Shown here: positions 31,047 through 39,583 of the stretch, piece after piece
How positions within the stretch are numbered: the first letter of the stretch is position 1
Layout of the letters: each line of letters opens with the position of its first letter
Virus record (IMG/VR): IMGVR_UViG_3300010403_000007
Span: 1-57,681 of that record
Reading direction: 5' to 3' (one strand)
DNA length: 57,681 bases
Origin: a virus
Notes under the pieces: model-generated
Told to the model about the DNA's origin: nothing
What the model saw: the letters and a program-made list of their open reading frames with translations, nothing else
Database searches by the model: none
Position numbers and translations under genes: made by a program

Positions 31047-31447
31047 CCTTCGAAGCGGCCAAGGCCCTAGCTCAAGCCCGCTCAAACGGCTTCTGTGAGG
31101 GCTGCGGCTTTTCCGGACCCCTGGACCCGCACCACCGCATGACCCGTGGCTCCGGGGGCGTACACGGCGCGGCGGCGGCCGATTCCAACAACGTGCGCAA
31201 CCTGCTGATGCTGTGCCGGGTCTGCCACGACTACACGCTCTCTGACGCCGGGGCGTGCATCGCCATCGGCTGGGTGGTCGAGCGCCGATCCGGAATCGAC
31301 CCACGTGAGGTCCCCGCCCGGATCTACACCATCAACGGCCGGGGATGGTGGGTTCTCACCGAGGATGCCGGATACCAGTGGGATGACGTGGCCAACGCAG
31401 ACCCCTGGTTCGAGCTGAAGTACAAGATCGAAAACGAGGAGGCTTAA
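31043..31447 (+). CDS. HNH endonuclease
   Basis: 134 residues from GTG. The core has CEGCGFSGPLDPHHR and later NLLMLCRVCHDYTLSD, which is a ββα-metal HNH with two Cys pairs. Small HNH proteins of this type in phages help packaging or act as nicking nucleases; which applies is unknown. The last residues (KIENEEA) are encoded by the 13-base motif. The stop overlaps the stop of the convergent gene at 31444. Confidence 0.8.
   Translation: MTFEAAKALAQARSNGFCEGCGFSGPLDPHHRMTRGSGGVHGAAAADSNNVRNLLMLCRVCHDYTLSDAGACIAIGWVVERRSGIDPREVPARIYTINGRGWWVLTEDAGYQWDDVANADPWFELKYKIENEEA
31423..31435 (-). repeat. Dispersed 13-base motif at HNH gene end
   Basis: Exact on the minus strand; in the rightward sense reads CAAGATCGAAAAC followed by GAGGAGG and the stop. 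Confidence 0.85.
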
Positions 31448-31794
31448 GGCCCGAGCAGCGAGTAGGCCGCGATCTTGACCTGAGCTGAGTCGGCATTCAG
31501 CAGCAGCTGAGGACCGTAGAAGTGGATCGGGAACGGGCCGACGATCTGCACACCGGACGCCGCCACCGGAACCGTGAAGGGGCGTGGACCAGCCGTCAGG
31601 CCGTCCACGCCCCTTTCGACTTGAACCGTCAACTGATGGGTAGCCGCATCGCCGGAAACGACCGCGAGGAACGTGAAGCCGTCGTTCGTGACCGCGTTCC
31701 CGTTCGTCACATCCCCGGCCGTCGTCGGCGTCGGGAACGGCACCAGCGCCGTCCGGCCGACAACCGTCGAAGCGATCAAGGTGCGTCCGGCCAT
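31444..31794 (-). CDS. Hypothetical structural-type protein
   Basis: 116 residues, beta-rich (TNDGFTFLAVVSG, HQLTVQVERGVDG, IHFYGPQLLLNADSAQVKIAAYS) and lacking charged helices, as in tail or decoration proteins. It is the last gene of the leftward late block, after the lysis genes. The hairpin 31577-31615 lies within it. Function unknown. Confidence 0.55.
   Translation of the reverse strand: MAGRTLIASTVVGRTALVPFPTPTTAGDVTNGNAVTNDGFTFLAVVSGDAATHQLTVQVERGVDGLTAGPRPFTVPVAASGVQIVGPFPIHFYGPQLLLNADSAQVKIAAYSLLGP
31577..31615. terminator. 13-bp hairpin within a convergent gene
   Basis: AAGGGGCGTGGAC pairs with GTCCACGCCCCTT (31577-31589 with 31603-31615). In the rightward direction it could stop transcripts from the HNH operon. 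Confidence 0.5.
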
Positions 31795-31839
31795 CAGGAC
31801 CCCGTTTCAGGTAGCAGCAGCAGCGGGTATCAGGATGCC

Positions 31840-32001
31840 ATGTTTGCCCTGATCGCAGCGATCATCTGGTTCCTGGCCGCCTTCGGCGTGCACCTCGGCG
31901 GCATCAACATGCTTCTGTTCGGCCTCGGGTTCTTCGGCCTGCACTTCGCGTTCACGTGGGGGCTGCCGGTCGCCGCTCCGTGGGCGAACCGGCAGCCCTG
32001 A
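31840..32001 (+). CDS. Small two-helix membrane protein
   Basis: 53 residues starting MFALIAAIIWFL with two hydrophobic segments. It sits alone on the plus strand between leftward genes, adjacent to the holin. An antiholin-type role is possible but not shown by sequence. Confidence 0.5.
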   Translation: MFALIAAIIWFLAAFGVHLGGINMLLFGLGFFGLHFAFTWGLPVAAPWANRQP

Positions 32002-32005
32002 TCCG

Positions 32006-32251
32006 TCAGTACCTTGACGGGGTGAGCGGCACCAGGGGGCGCCCCTCGTTGTCCTTCGGGTTCGCGACCGGCGTCACCTGCGTCTTCGCGATCGCCGTCA
32101 GCAGCACCTGCAGCAGGGCCGCCGCCACGTTCACGTACTGCGCGGCCCGGCCGGTCAGGGTGCCGCTCGTGTTCAGGTAGACGAGCACGGCCAGGACCGT
32201 CGTGCCCCAGGTGATGATGCTGGCCAGCGGATACCGCTTGAAGAAGGGCAT
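32006..32251 (-). CDS. Putative holin
   Basis: 81 residues with two membrane helices (LASIITWGTTVLAVLVYL and VNVAAALLQVLLTAIA), separated by a short polar turn, and a polar tail. It starts two bases before the endolysin stop and lies directly after the endolysin. Size and position are typical of an actinophage holin. Confidence 0.75.
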   Translation of the reverse strand: MPFFKRYPLASIITWGTTVLAVLVYLNTSGTLTGRAAQYVNVAAALLQVLLTAIAKTQVTPVANPKDNEGRPLVPLTPSRY

Positions 32252-32252
32252 G

Positions 32253-33035
32253 TCAGCTCCCCGCGAGGATCTGGCCGACGGCCTTGGCGCGGTCACCGAG
32301 GGCGGCCCGCAGCGCGGCTGCGACCTGCGCGGCCGGAGTGTTCGGGTCGGACAGCGAGTTGACCCACTTCTCGATGACGGACAGCCGCGCGTCGACCGTC
32401 ACGTACCGATCGTTCGCGGCCGACGCCTTGTCGTCGCCCCGGGCTGCGAAGATGACCGCGAGCTGGAGCAGGGTGGCGGCGGCCAGCTTGTCGCCCGCCT
32501 TCCTGCCGATCTCCTTGGCCGTGTCGGCCGTGAGCGTGATCATGTCGGAATCGAGTGCCATGTCGTCGTCTCCTCCCAGCAGCCCCCACGGGCTGGTGTC
32601 GGACTCCTGTGCCGTCGTGTACCGGGCGCTGAAGTGGGCGTGGTTGGTGTGCGGGTCGGCAGTTCCGGTGTAGGTCCGCCACCGCCAGTTGTCGATGTCG
32701 CGGTTGGCGATCTTCCGGTTCCAGATGACGTACTGGAGCCGGTCGTCCCGGCCGTCCTTGTGCCGGGCCACGATCCCCTTGATCGCGGCGTCGAACCATG
32801 CCGGGCCGCCGGGCCACGGGCCCGCGCTGTCGATGTCGAGGGCGTGGACCTCGTTCTTGCTGTCGGCGTCGCGTCCGCGAAGGACGTTCGAGTCCTCGTC
32901 GGGCGTGTGGTCCGACGAGGACGTGTGTGCGCCGTCACCGATCGCGCCGTCCGCGCCCTTGCGGCGGCCAGGCGCAACGATGTTGAACTCGGTACGCAGT
33001 CCCACCAGGCATGGAACCAGGATCCAGTCACTCAC
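32253..33035 (-). CDS. Endolysin, LAS-type metallopeptidase
   Basis: 260 residues from GTG (GGAGGAG upstream). It has SSDHTPDED and HALDID as the metal-binding His/Asp region and NHAHFS as the HxH motif, the pattern of M15/LAS peptidases that cut peptidoglycan stem or cross-bridge. The C-terminal half is helical (LSVIEKWVNSL) and may bind the wall. No amidase or muramidase domain. It overlaps the membrane protein gene upstream by four bases. Confidence 0.8.
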   Translation of the reverse strand: MSDWILVPCLVGLRTEFNIVAPGRRKGADGAIGDGAHTSSSDHTPDEDSNVLRGRDADSKNEVHALDIDSAGPWPGGPAWFDAAIKGIVARHKDGRDDRLQYVIWNRKIANRDIDNWRWRTYTGTADPHTNHAHFSARYTTAQESDTSPWGLLGGDDDMALDSDMITLTADTAKEIGRKAGDKLAAATLLQLAVIFAARGDDKASAANDRYVTVDARLSVIEKWVNSLSDPNTPAAQVAAALRAALGDRAKAVGQILAGS

Positions 33036-33379
33036 GTGGCGTTCTCCTCCCTGTCTGCTGCAACCATACGCTCGGCGGCGTTCTGATCCCGGCGGCCCTT
33101 CAGCTGAAGATCGAAAACGAGCCAGCTGCGCCACGCCAAGACGATCGGGAAGCCGACCGCGAACGTCAGCGTCCGAGTCCACACGAACCACGGCGGGTCG
33201 AACAGGTGCGCGACCGACCACATGTCCAGCACCCATGCGATGACGAGCATGTACCAGAAGACGTGCCAGCCGCCCCGGGACGCCCAGAAGCGGGCCATCA
33301 GGGCGAAGCCCAGGAATCCGATCGTGGCGATCACGGCGGAGAGGTAGAGGCCGAACGTGCCGACTTCCTGTGGCGTCAT
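33032..33379 (-). CDS. Membrane protein next to endolysin
   Basis: 115 residues with three membrane helices (TFGLYLSAVIATIGFLGFAL, WHVFWYMLVIAWVLDMW, LTFAVGFPIVLAW). It overlaps the endolysin start. It may be a second holin-like or lysis-timing protein. A 12-of-13 match to the dispersed motif (33106-33118) lies at its 3' end in the reverse sense. Confidence 0.6.
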   Translation of the reverse strand: MTPQEVGTFGLYLSAVIATIGFLGFALMARFWASRGGWHVFWYMLVIAWVLDMWSVAHLFDPPWFVWTRTLTFAVGFPIVLAWRSWLVFDLQLKGRRDQNAAERMVAADREENAT

Positions 33380-33588
33380 TTGTTTCCTCGCAGAATGCTG
33401 TCGATCATCGGGCCGAAGTGGTTCTCACTCCGCAGCTTCTGGAGCCTTTCGGCCGCTGCATCTACGCGAGGGGTCAACGCCTCCACCCTGCGGTTCTGTT
33501 CCTGCGCGCGGTCGCGGATGGCTTCGGCCGCCGTCACCGCATCACTTGAACGTTCAACTGCGCGACGCCATGGCCGCCACCACGTCAT
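33376..33588 (-). CDS. DUF7620-like coiled-coil protein
   Basis: 70 residues, MTWWRPWRR start, long helical middle (SSDAVTAAEAIRDRAQEQNRR) and C-terminal NHFGPMIDSIL. This resembles a small actinophage family found next to lysis genes. It overlaps both neighbours by four bases. Confidence 0.6.
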   Translation of the reverse strand: MTWWRPWRRAVERSSDAVTAAEAIRDRAQEQNRRVEALTPRVDAAAERLQKLRSENHFGPMIDSILRGNK

Positions 33589-33890
33589 GACCCGCCCCGA
33601 TTCCGGGCCCGCGACGCGCTGTCCCGCAGCGCCTGAAGCACCCGTTCCTGATTCTCCGCCAGCACCATCAGCTTCCCTAGCATGTCCACCATCGCTTCGA
33701 GGGACCTAGTATTGGCTTCGGTGCCCGCTTCGGATACCTCGGCACGCTTTTCTTCGCTTTCTCGCAATTGATCCGCAACCGTGCGCGGCACGAGGTTGCC
33801 TCGCAGCACGTTGTAGAAAACCGCGAGGACAGCTGCAAGCAGCAGGCCGATCAGAACCCAAGGCAGATTGTCTGCGTTGACTTGTATCAT
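33585..33890 (-). CDS. Membrane-anchored coiled-coil protein
   Basis: 101 residues: an N-terminal helix (LPWVLIGLLLAAVLAVFYN) then a long coiled coil (LRESEEKRAEVSEAGT, MVDMLGKLMVLAENQERVL). It looks like a spanin-type or holin-partner protein at the start of the lysis cassette. Confidence 0.55.
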   Translation of the reverse strand: MIQVNADNLPWVLIGLLLAAVLAVFYNVLRGNLVPRTVADQLRESEEKRAEVSEAGTEANTRSLEAMVDMLGKLMVLAENQERVLQALRDSASRARNRGGS

Positions 33891-33947
33891 TTCGCCCCGT
33901 TCTTTTAACCCCTTACTGGCAGCATCCTTTCATAAGCATCTAAGTGA

Positions 33948-34574
33948 TCAGGGAACAGACGGAAGCGCGACCATCATCAATGAGATCGACGGCGGGATCA
34001 CCGTGTTCGTGTTGAACGGGCCAGCCGGAGAGCCCGTCCACAACTCCTTAAGCTCCAGGAAATCACCCGCGCTGAGGCGCCACATCGACAAGACCTGATT
34101 CCATACCTGGCCCTGCTGCGCGGGCAGCGGCTGATACTTCGACGACTGCACGCCCGGCGCCGCTGACGCCCCGTTGAGTGCGACCGTCACCTGCAACGTC
34201 GCCGGGGTGCTGAACGGCGAGGTGGCGTTGATACTGCCTACCCCGTTGGCCAGCACCACACACGCAACCGGGGCGGTCAGACGTGTCGGCGCTGACGCGT
34301 TCCACCATGCCCCGTTGGACAGCGGGCTGTTCGGGCCGTTGTCCGTGAAGATCGTGTCGAACGTGATGGTGGTCAGTGTCGCCTTGGTGACGCTCTGCAC
34401 GGCCGCGCGGCGGGCGATCACCGACGAGAAGCGCGAGAAGTCGGCGGCCAGGTTCGCGGTCTGTACGAACGCCTGGTCGATGTCGGACCCCATCGACTGC
34501 ACGTCGGCCGGGTTCACGACGTCGGACGCCCACGGGTAGCGGATCCGCTGGAAGGGGGTCAGTCGCATCCCCAT
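33948..34574 (-). CDS. Minor tail-type protein
   Basis: 208 residues from 34574 (overlap TGATG with the gene upstream; an in-frame ATG at 34568 is close). Beta-rich with repeated Thr/Ser-Val patterns (LTTITFDTIFTDNG, TLQVTVALNGASAAP). It belongs to the run of receptor-side tail proteins. Specific role unknown. Confidence 0.6.
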   Translation of the reverse strand: MGMRLTPFQRIRYPWASDVVNPADVQSMGSDIDQAFVQTANLAADFSRFSSVIARRAAVQSVTKATLTTITFDTIFTDNGPNSPLSNGAWWNASAPTRLTAPVACVVLANGVGSINATSPFSTPATLQVTVALNGASAAPGVQSSKYQPLPAQQGQVWNQVLSMWRLSAGDFLELKELWTGSPAGPFNTNTVIPPSISLMMVALPSVP

Positions 34575-35167
34575 CAGATCACCGGCCCGAGATACATGCC
34601 CCACAGGCGGGAGCCGGACGCGATGTTTTTCGCGGTGGCCCCGGCGACCCTCATCGAAACGTTCACGCTGGAACGGTAGACGGAGGCCATCGCGTACACG
34701 TTGAGGGCTTCGCCGCTGGTGTTGCTGTCGTCGTTGCGCTGCCAGAAGACGGTGTCGGTGTAGACGCCGGTCACCGGGTCGGCCGACGAGGTCGTCAGCT
34801 CCGCGATGATCATGTCGTTGACGGTGGGGGTGGCCGCTTCGGCGACGAGGAGGTCGGCGCCGAACAGCCACCAGGAGGGTCCCTGCGCGTTCGGCTGGAT
34901 CCAGGAGATCGCCCCGGCCGTCAGCCCGCCGGTGTTGTCCCACTCCACGGCGTCGTTCGTCAGGTACGCGGTGCCGTTGGTGACGTTGCTGCCCGCCGAC
35001 GTCGACCGCCCGATGAAGCTCGGCCTGCCCAGGAAGGCGCGCAGCGGGGCCTGCCCGGCGCGCAGATCCGTGTCGATCGCCGTGGCCAGGCGGAACGTGT
35101 CCTGCACGTCCAGGAAGTCGGATGTGAGTGGGTACGGATATCCCTGAGTGGTGGTCGTCCCCGTCAT
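34574..35167 (-). CDS. Minor tail-type protein
   Basis: 197 residues starting MTGTTTTQGYPYPL, with an N-terminal segment (DFLDVQDTFRLATAID) that recurs in tail fibre proteins, and a beta-rich body with Trp patches (ISWIQPNAQGPSWWLFGAD). It may bind a receptor. Confidence 0.6.
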   Translation of the reverse strand: MTGTTTTQGYPYPLTSDFLDVQDTFRLATAIDTDLRAGQAPLRAFLGRPSFIGRSTSAGSNVTNGTAYLTNDAVEWDNTGGLTAGAISWIQPNAQGPSWWLFGADLLVAEAATPTVNDMIIAELTTSSADPVTGVYTDTVFWQRNDDSNTSGEALNVYAMASVYRSSVNVSMRVAGATAKNIASGSRLWGMYLGPVI

Positions 35168-36396
35168 GCGAAGTAGTCCGAAATCTTGAAGGCGGACAGG
35201 GCCGCGTATTTGACCGTGTAGGTGGCCAGGGTGTTGCTGAATACGACGTTCGACGTGACCGTCACGGTCGATGCCGGGTCCGTCGAATAGCAGAGGTACG
35301 AGACGCGCCCGGATCCGCCCCGGCCGTTGTCGTTGGCGTTCGTCGCGTTGATCCTCATGTTGATGCGCGGGCCGCCGCCGAATCCCGGGCCGCCCGTGAT
35401 CTGCAGCTGCCCGTCAGTCAGGCTGAGGACACCCTGCATCTCGAATTCGAACTGCACCATCCAGATCCCGGTCGGCAGCAGCAGCGACGTCGGGACGTAG
35501 CCGAGATTGGTGGACGTGCCGATGTTGAATTCAGTCGTGTTGTAGACGGGGTTGTACGAGCCCGTCGTGGGGCTGACCGTGAAGTTGGAGGCGCTGACCC
35601 GCACGCGCGGAAACAGCCCGGCGAGGGAGATGCGCGGATCGAGGGTGGTCATGGCCGCGTCGGCACCGACGGCCAGGGACTGGATGACGGTCTGCTGCGG
35701 GTATGCGACGGACGGGTCGGCGCACATCGGATCCGTCCCGGCGGGAATCGCCAGGCCGTACGTCTTCGCCACAACGTTTTGGATCTTGGCGGTGATCGTT
35801 CCCGGACTCGCCTGCTCGTCCCGGGCGAACGGCCCCGCCTGGTTCCCCGCCACGTACTGCGTCAACGTCGCATCGGTCGCCGTGGCCATCCAGCCACCCG
35901 GCTCCGTGCCGCCCACCACCCACAACTTGCTGCGCAGCACATGGGCCTGCAGCGCGTTCGACCAGAACGACACCACCCGCAGGTTGTAGACGACGTTTGC
36001 CACGTACGTGAGACCGGTCGCCACGGTCGCCACCGTCGAAAGGCCGCCGCCGACACCCTTCGAGAAGCGCAGCGAGATCGCCCCGCCCGTGGCCACCAAC
36101 ATCGTCGCGTTGTAGTAGTTGTTGACGTCGGCCCGCTTGAAGATGAACCCGACCGTCATCAGGTTCGACGCCGGGATGCCCGTCAGCGACACCTGGCCGG
36201 TGATGTCGATGTCGGTCGTCTGCCGGTCGACCCATCCGTACCGCTCGGCCGTCGCCGTCGGCAGGATGTTGGCCGTGCCCGGGGTGACGCTGTACTGCGA
36301 CGCGGTGCCCTGCAGGCTGTACACCTGGCCGGAGGTGGCCGTGCCGAATCCGCTGGCCACAGTCCGGTTGAAGTTGTCGTTGTAGCCGGTGATCAT
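35164..36396 (-). CDS. Minor tail protein with lectin-like domain
   Basis: 410 residues. The first ~200 residues (NFNRTVASGFG, QGTASQYSVTPGTANI, GLTYVANVVYNLRV, LRSKLWVVGGTEPGGW) have the repetitive strand pattern of concanavalin-like glycan-binding domains. The C-terminal half is another beta domain. It likely contacts host surface sugars. Confidence 0.65.
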   Translation of the reverse strand: MITGYNDNFNRTVASGFGTATSGQVYSLQGTASQYSVTPGTANILPTATAERYGWVDRQTTDIDITGQVSLTGIPASNLMTVGFIFKRADVNNYYNATMLVATGGAISLRFSKGVGGGLSTVATVATGLTYVANVVYNLRVVSFWSNALQAHVLRSKLWVVGGTEPGGWMATATDATLTQYVAGNQAGPFARDEQASPGTITAKIQNVVAKTYGLAIPAGTDPMCADPSVAYPQQTVIQSLAVGADAAMTTLDPRISLAGLFPRVRVSASNFTVSPTTGSYNPVYNTTEFNIGTSTNLGYVPTSLLLPTGIWMVQFEFEMQGVLSLTDGQLQITGGPGFGGGPRINMRINATNANDNGRGGSGRVSYLCYSTDPASTVTVTSNVVFSNTLATYTVKYAALSAFKISDYFA

Positions 36397-36428
36397 TTCG
36401 CCTCCCTCCGGTCAGGTCGAATCGCTTC

Positions 36429-36647
36429 TTACGGGTAGACGGGCCGAGTCTCGTCGATTCCCACCGAGGTCAGAGACGGCGTTCCGCCCCACTGAGCGGA
36501 GTGATTCAGCAAGACGTCGCTGCCCTCGATCAGCTGCGCCAGCTCGATGATGTCGGCATCGGACGGGTTGGTGTTGGTGAACCCGGCCTCGATGACCATT
36601 CCGACGCCGGGCCCGATCCCATCCTCAAAATCCATGCGGATCTTCAT
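36429..36647 (-). CDS. Small hypothetical protein
   Basis: 72 residues, mostly acidic (MDFEDGIGPGVG, DADIIELAQLIEGSD). Located in the tail gene run. No domain recognised. Confidence 0.5.
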   Translation of the reverse strand: MKIRMDFEDGIGPGVGMVIEAGFTNTNPSDADIIELAQLIEGSDVLLNHSAQWGGTPSLTSVGIDETRPVYP

Positions 36648-36660
36648 GCGTTCTCCTCTG

Positions 36661-37161
36661 CTACCGGGGTGTCGCCACCCACTCGATGTTTCCAGTGAAC
36701 GTGGCCGACGTTCCGTCGCCCGAGTAGAGCCAGATATTGAAGGTGCTGAGCGTCGTGTTGTAGGCGCGACAGCTCCACTTGACGGCCGTCGACGCGTTCA
36801 GGTTGGTCGTCACGATCGGAATGGCCGAGAATGTGGCGCCCAGCGACACCGTCGCGATGATGAGGTTGTTCGCTGCGGAGACAGAGAACGGCGTGATTCC
36901 GGTGATGACCGCCTTCGGCTGCGGGCCGAGGCTTGTACCGATGGCGCCGAGGATCAGCCACGACGAGTCCTGCCGGAACACGGCGACCACGTCACCGACG
37001 TACGGGGAATACGTGCTGATGCAGCCGACGCCGGAGGAGATCCGGCCGCCGGACACCAGGATCGTGATGACACTCCCGGACACCGCGACGATCGTGGCCG
37101 TGCGCATCCCGTTCGGGATCCCGGCCGTCTTCTGCGTCTGCGCCGCCAGCTTGTTACTCAC
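36661..37161 (-). CDS. Baseplate/spike-type tail protein
   Basis: 166 residues from GTG overlapping the DUF5047 gene stop. An OB-like beta segment (TIVAVSGSVITILVSGG, VGDVVAVFRQDSSWLILGAIG) precedes a beta C-terminus. It lies directly after the DUF5047 protein as a small spike or hub part would. Confidence 0.55.
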   Translation of the reverse strand: MSNKLAAQTQKTAGIPNGMRTATIVAVSGSVITILVSGGRISSGVGCISTYSPYVGDVVAVFRQDSSWLILGAIGTSLGPQPKAVITGITPFSVSAANNLIIATVSLGATFSAIPIVTTNLNASTAVKWSCRAYNTTLSTFNIWLYSGDGTSATFTGNIEWVATPR

Positions 37162-38300
37162 GCCGTCACCGGCGCGTAGGCACGCAGGTTCAAGGTCATG
37201 TCCCCGTCCTCCCGCAGCGGCAGGGTGAACCCCGTGATCACCTGCGTGTCGGCGGCCCCGTCGGCCCGCACCGTCACCAGGTCCCCCAGCTCCAGCGAGG
37301 CGTCCGGAACGATCGTCAGCGGGTCCCACACCTGCGTGATGGCCTTCGACTGCCTCAGCAGGCTCTGAGCGGCGGCGAGGCACTGCGACTGCGACATGGC
37401 GATCTGGTTCTGGACCAGCAGCGGCTTGCGGCCGAAGTTGCCCAGGAAGTACGTCGGCGAGTTCGGGTCGACGTCCCGGACCGTCGCATAGACCGGCGGC
37501 GTGCCGTCCTGACGCTCGGCGGTGAAGACGACCGAGTTGTAGACGTTGGTCCGCGACACCGTGATCGTCCAGTCCGCGATCGTTCCCTGCACCCCCGGGG
37601 CGGCGTTCAAGCCGTCGACGAGAGTGATCGACGCGGTCTGTCCGGGCTTCGTCCACGGGGTCAGGCGCTGCACGAACGAGCCGTCAGCGAGCGGATACCA
37701 GGTCATGGCGGCGGTCGCGGACATGTCGTCCAGAGCCCCGGCCCGGTCCGACTGCCACACCACCGGGGCGATCTTCAGGCCGGTCAGGTCGGACGTGCCG
37801 AACGTCGCGTCGTCGAGGGCGCCACGCACCAGCCGCCGGAACTCGGTGCTGATCGAGTTGGCCGGGTTCGACTGCTCCGGCGTTTCGAACAGCGCGTCGA
37901 CGACGTCGGCGGAGAGGTCGTTCGCGGCGACGGACACCTGCCCGTTACGGCCCATGGAGACGGTCTCGATGCGACCGTAGAAGACGGGGAAACTGACGAT
38001 CGACCCGTCGCCGTAGATGATGCCCCGGTACGAGCGGAGACGGTTCCCGAACGGCGTCAACAGGCCGCCTGTATCGATCGCTCCGGACGCGGTGAGCGGA
38101 AACCAGGACCGGTCCACCGACAGGGACAGAACACGCGCCACGCGGCTGCTGAGGGTCGCCCTGACGTTGCCGTCGATGAACGGCAGGCCCGCCTGCAGAA
38201 CGTTGCCCTGCCGGTCGAGGACATCCGTGCGCGTGTAGACGATGTGCGACCGGGACAAGGCGTCCCGGTACTGCGCGTCCAGACCACCGGCCCACACCAT
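37158..38300 (-). CDS. DUF5047 minor tail protein
   Basis: 380 residues starting MVWAGGLDAQYRDALSRSH, the characteristic start of DUF5047 proteins of actinophage tails. It has regular beta blocks (VRATLSSRVARVLSLSVDRSWFP and VSVAANDLSADVVDALF). It belongs to the baseplate or adsorption apparatus. TGATG coupling with the gene upstream. Confidence 0.75.
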   Translation of the reverse strand: MVWAGGLDAQYRDALSRSHIVYTRTDVLDRQGNVLQAGLPFIDGNVRATLSSRVARVLSLSVDRSWFPLTASGAIDTGGLLTPFGNRLRSYRGIIYGDGSIVSFPVFYGRIETVSMGRNGQVSVAANDLSADVVDALFETPEQSNPANSISTEFRRLVRGALDDATFGTSDLTGLKIAPVVWQSDRAGALDDMSATAAMTWYPLADGSFVQRLTPWTKPGQTASITLVDGLNAAPGVQGTIADWTITVSRTNVYNSVVFTAERQDGTPPVYATVRDVDPNSPTYFLGNFGRKPLLVQNQIAMSQSQCLAAAQSLLRQSKAITQVWDPLTIVPDASLELGDLVTVRADGAADTQVITGFTLPLREDGDMTLNLRAYAPVTA

Positions 38301-39580
38301 CAGGCAGCCGCCCCGTCGAGGACCTGAATCCAGGTGAGCCCGGCCGTATTGACGGCCGCCCACGTCTTGCACACGTCCTGCCAGCGGGCACCCACCGTGC
38401 CCTGCATCGGGCCGCCCGGCGACGCGACGGACGCGAACGGCAGCGAGAACACCCGGATCGGGAACCGGTGATCCGGCAGGACCCGGGCCACGTTGGTCGT
38501 ACCGATCGACAGGTAGCGGGGCGGCACCCCGAACTCGGCGGGGACCTGGAACAGCAGCGGCGACCCCAGGTGCAACGCCACGTTCAGCCGGTCCCTGTCG
38601 GCCAAGGTCCGCGACACCAGCGTCAGCGTCGACGTGACGGAGCTGCGCACCTTGGCCACCGTGATCAGCTGCGACTGGTTCGCGATGTTGAACGTGGACC
38701 CGTTCGCGGCCCGCTGCTCCTGATCCATGCTCTGGAAGAACACGCCCTCGGTCGGCGTACACAGCGGGTTCGGGTCGAAGTTGAAATCCACCTTCACGTT
38801 GTTGCCGGGCCGCAACGGGTCCTTCAGCCAGGACGCGCCGAGGGACTGCACGGTCGCCCCGGCCGACTGCGCCGAACCGGCCACGTTCGTGACCGCCGCC
38901 GAGAACACGGACAGGACGACCCCGGCCGCCGGAGTGCCGTTCATCTGAATGAACGGCTGCGCGAACGCCGTGTTGGCCGGGGCGACCTGCGTCGTCGAGT
39001 AGGTGGCCTGCGCCAGCACGGTGACGCTCGTCGACAGGGTCGACAAGACGGCCCCGGCCGCATCCCGGAAGATCATGCCGAACGTGACACCGGTCGACAC
39101 GGAACAGCCCATGCTGACGGTGAACGTGAGCGACGGGCCGGGCGTGGCCGGAATGCTCTCGGCCCGGACGGTAGGCGTCGCCGCGCCGTCAGCGATGACG
39201 GCGAGCGACCACACCCCCGCCCGCGACGACCGAACCTGCGTCAGCACCGCCGACGACGTCGCATACCACGGGTCGGCGTACCCGCCGGAGAACGAGGAGG
39301 TGGCGTTCAGCGTTACCGACGGGGCGACCGCCTGGTAGTAGAACGCCTGGTCAAGGGGGGCTTCCGTGTCGTACAGGACGGCCTTGTACCCGGCCTGCAT
39401 CGGCGCGTACGGCAGGCCGGAGATCGTGGTCGACGACCCGTGGCCGCGCACGGCCGTGGCCGCACCAGTCACCGCGTCGACGCGGGTCACGTACACGTAC
39501 GGGGCGTCGATGTCCGTGAAATCCAGATCGAGCCGGACGTGCGATTTCGCGTTGTCGGCGGTCGCCGTGATCGTCGACAC
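38300..39580 (-). CDS. Minor tail protein (distal-tail type)
   Basis: 426 residues, immediately after the tape measure, the usual place of distal tail proteins. The N-terminus has DLDFTDIDAPYVYVTRV and a Fn3-like strand pattern. The C-terminal region (FFQSMDQEQRAANGSTF, HLGSPLLFQVPAEFG) is conserved-looking. It would start the tail tip. Confidence 0.7.
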   Translation of the reverse strand: MSTITATADNAKSHVRLDLDFTDIDAPYVYVTRVDAVTGAATAVRGHGSSTTISGLPYAPMQAGYKAVLYDTEAPLDQAFYYQAVAPSVTLNATSSFSGGYADPWYATSSAVLTQVRSSRAGVWSLAVIADGAATPTVRAESIPATPGPSLTFTVSMGCSVSTGVTFGMIFRDAAGAVLSTLSTSVTVLAQATYSTTQVAPANTAFAQPFIQMNGTPAAGVVLSVFSAAVTNVAGSAQSAGATVQSLGASWLKDPLRPGNNVKVDFNFDPNPLCTPTEGVFFQSMDQEQRAANGSTFNIANQSQLITVAKVRSSVTSTLTLVSRTLADRDRLNVALHLGSPLLFQVPAEFGVPPRYLSIGTTNVARVLPDHRFPIRVFSLPFASVASPGGPMQGTVGARWQDVCKTWAAVNTAGLTWIQVLDGAAA

Positions 39581-39583
39581 CCG

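Noticed and set aside
35776-35788. A further 13-base motif copy GTTTTGGATCTTG
   Set aside because: One mismatch at a fully conserved position; it lies in coding sequence and was left out of the count.
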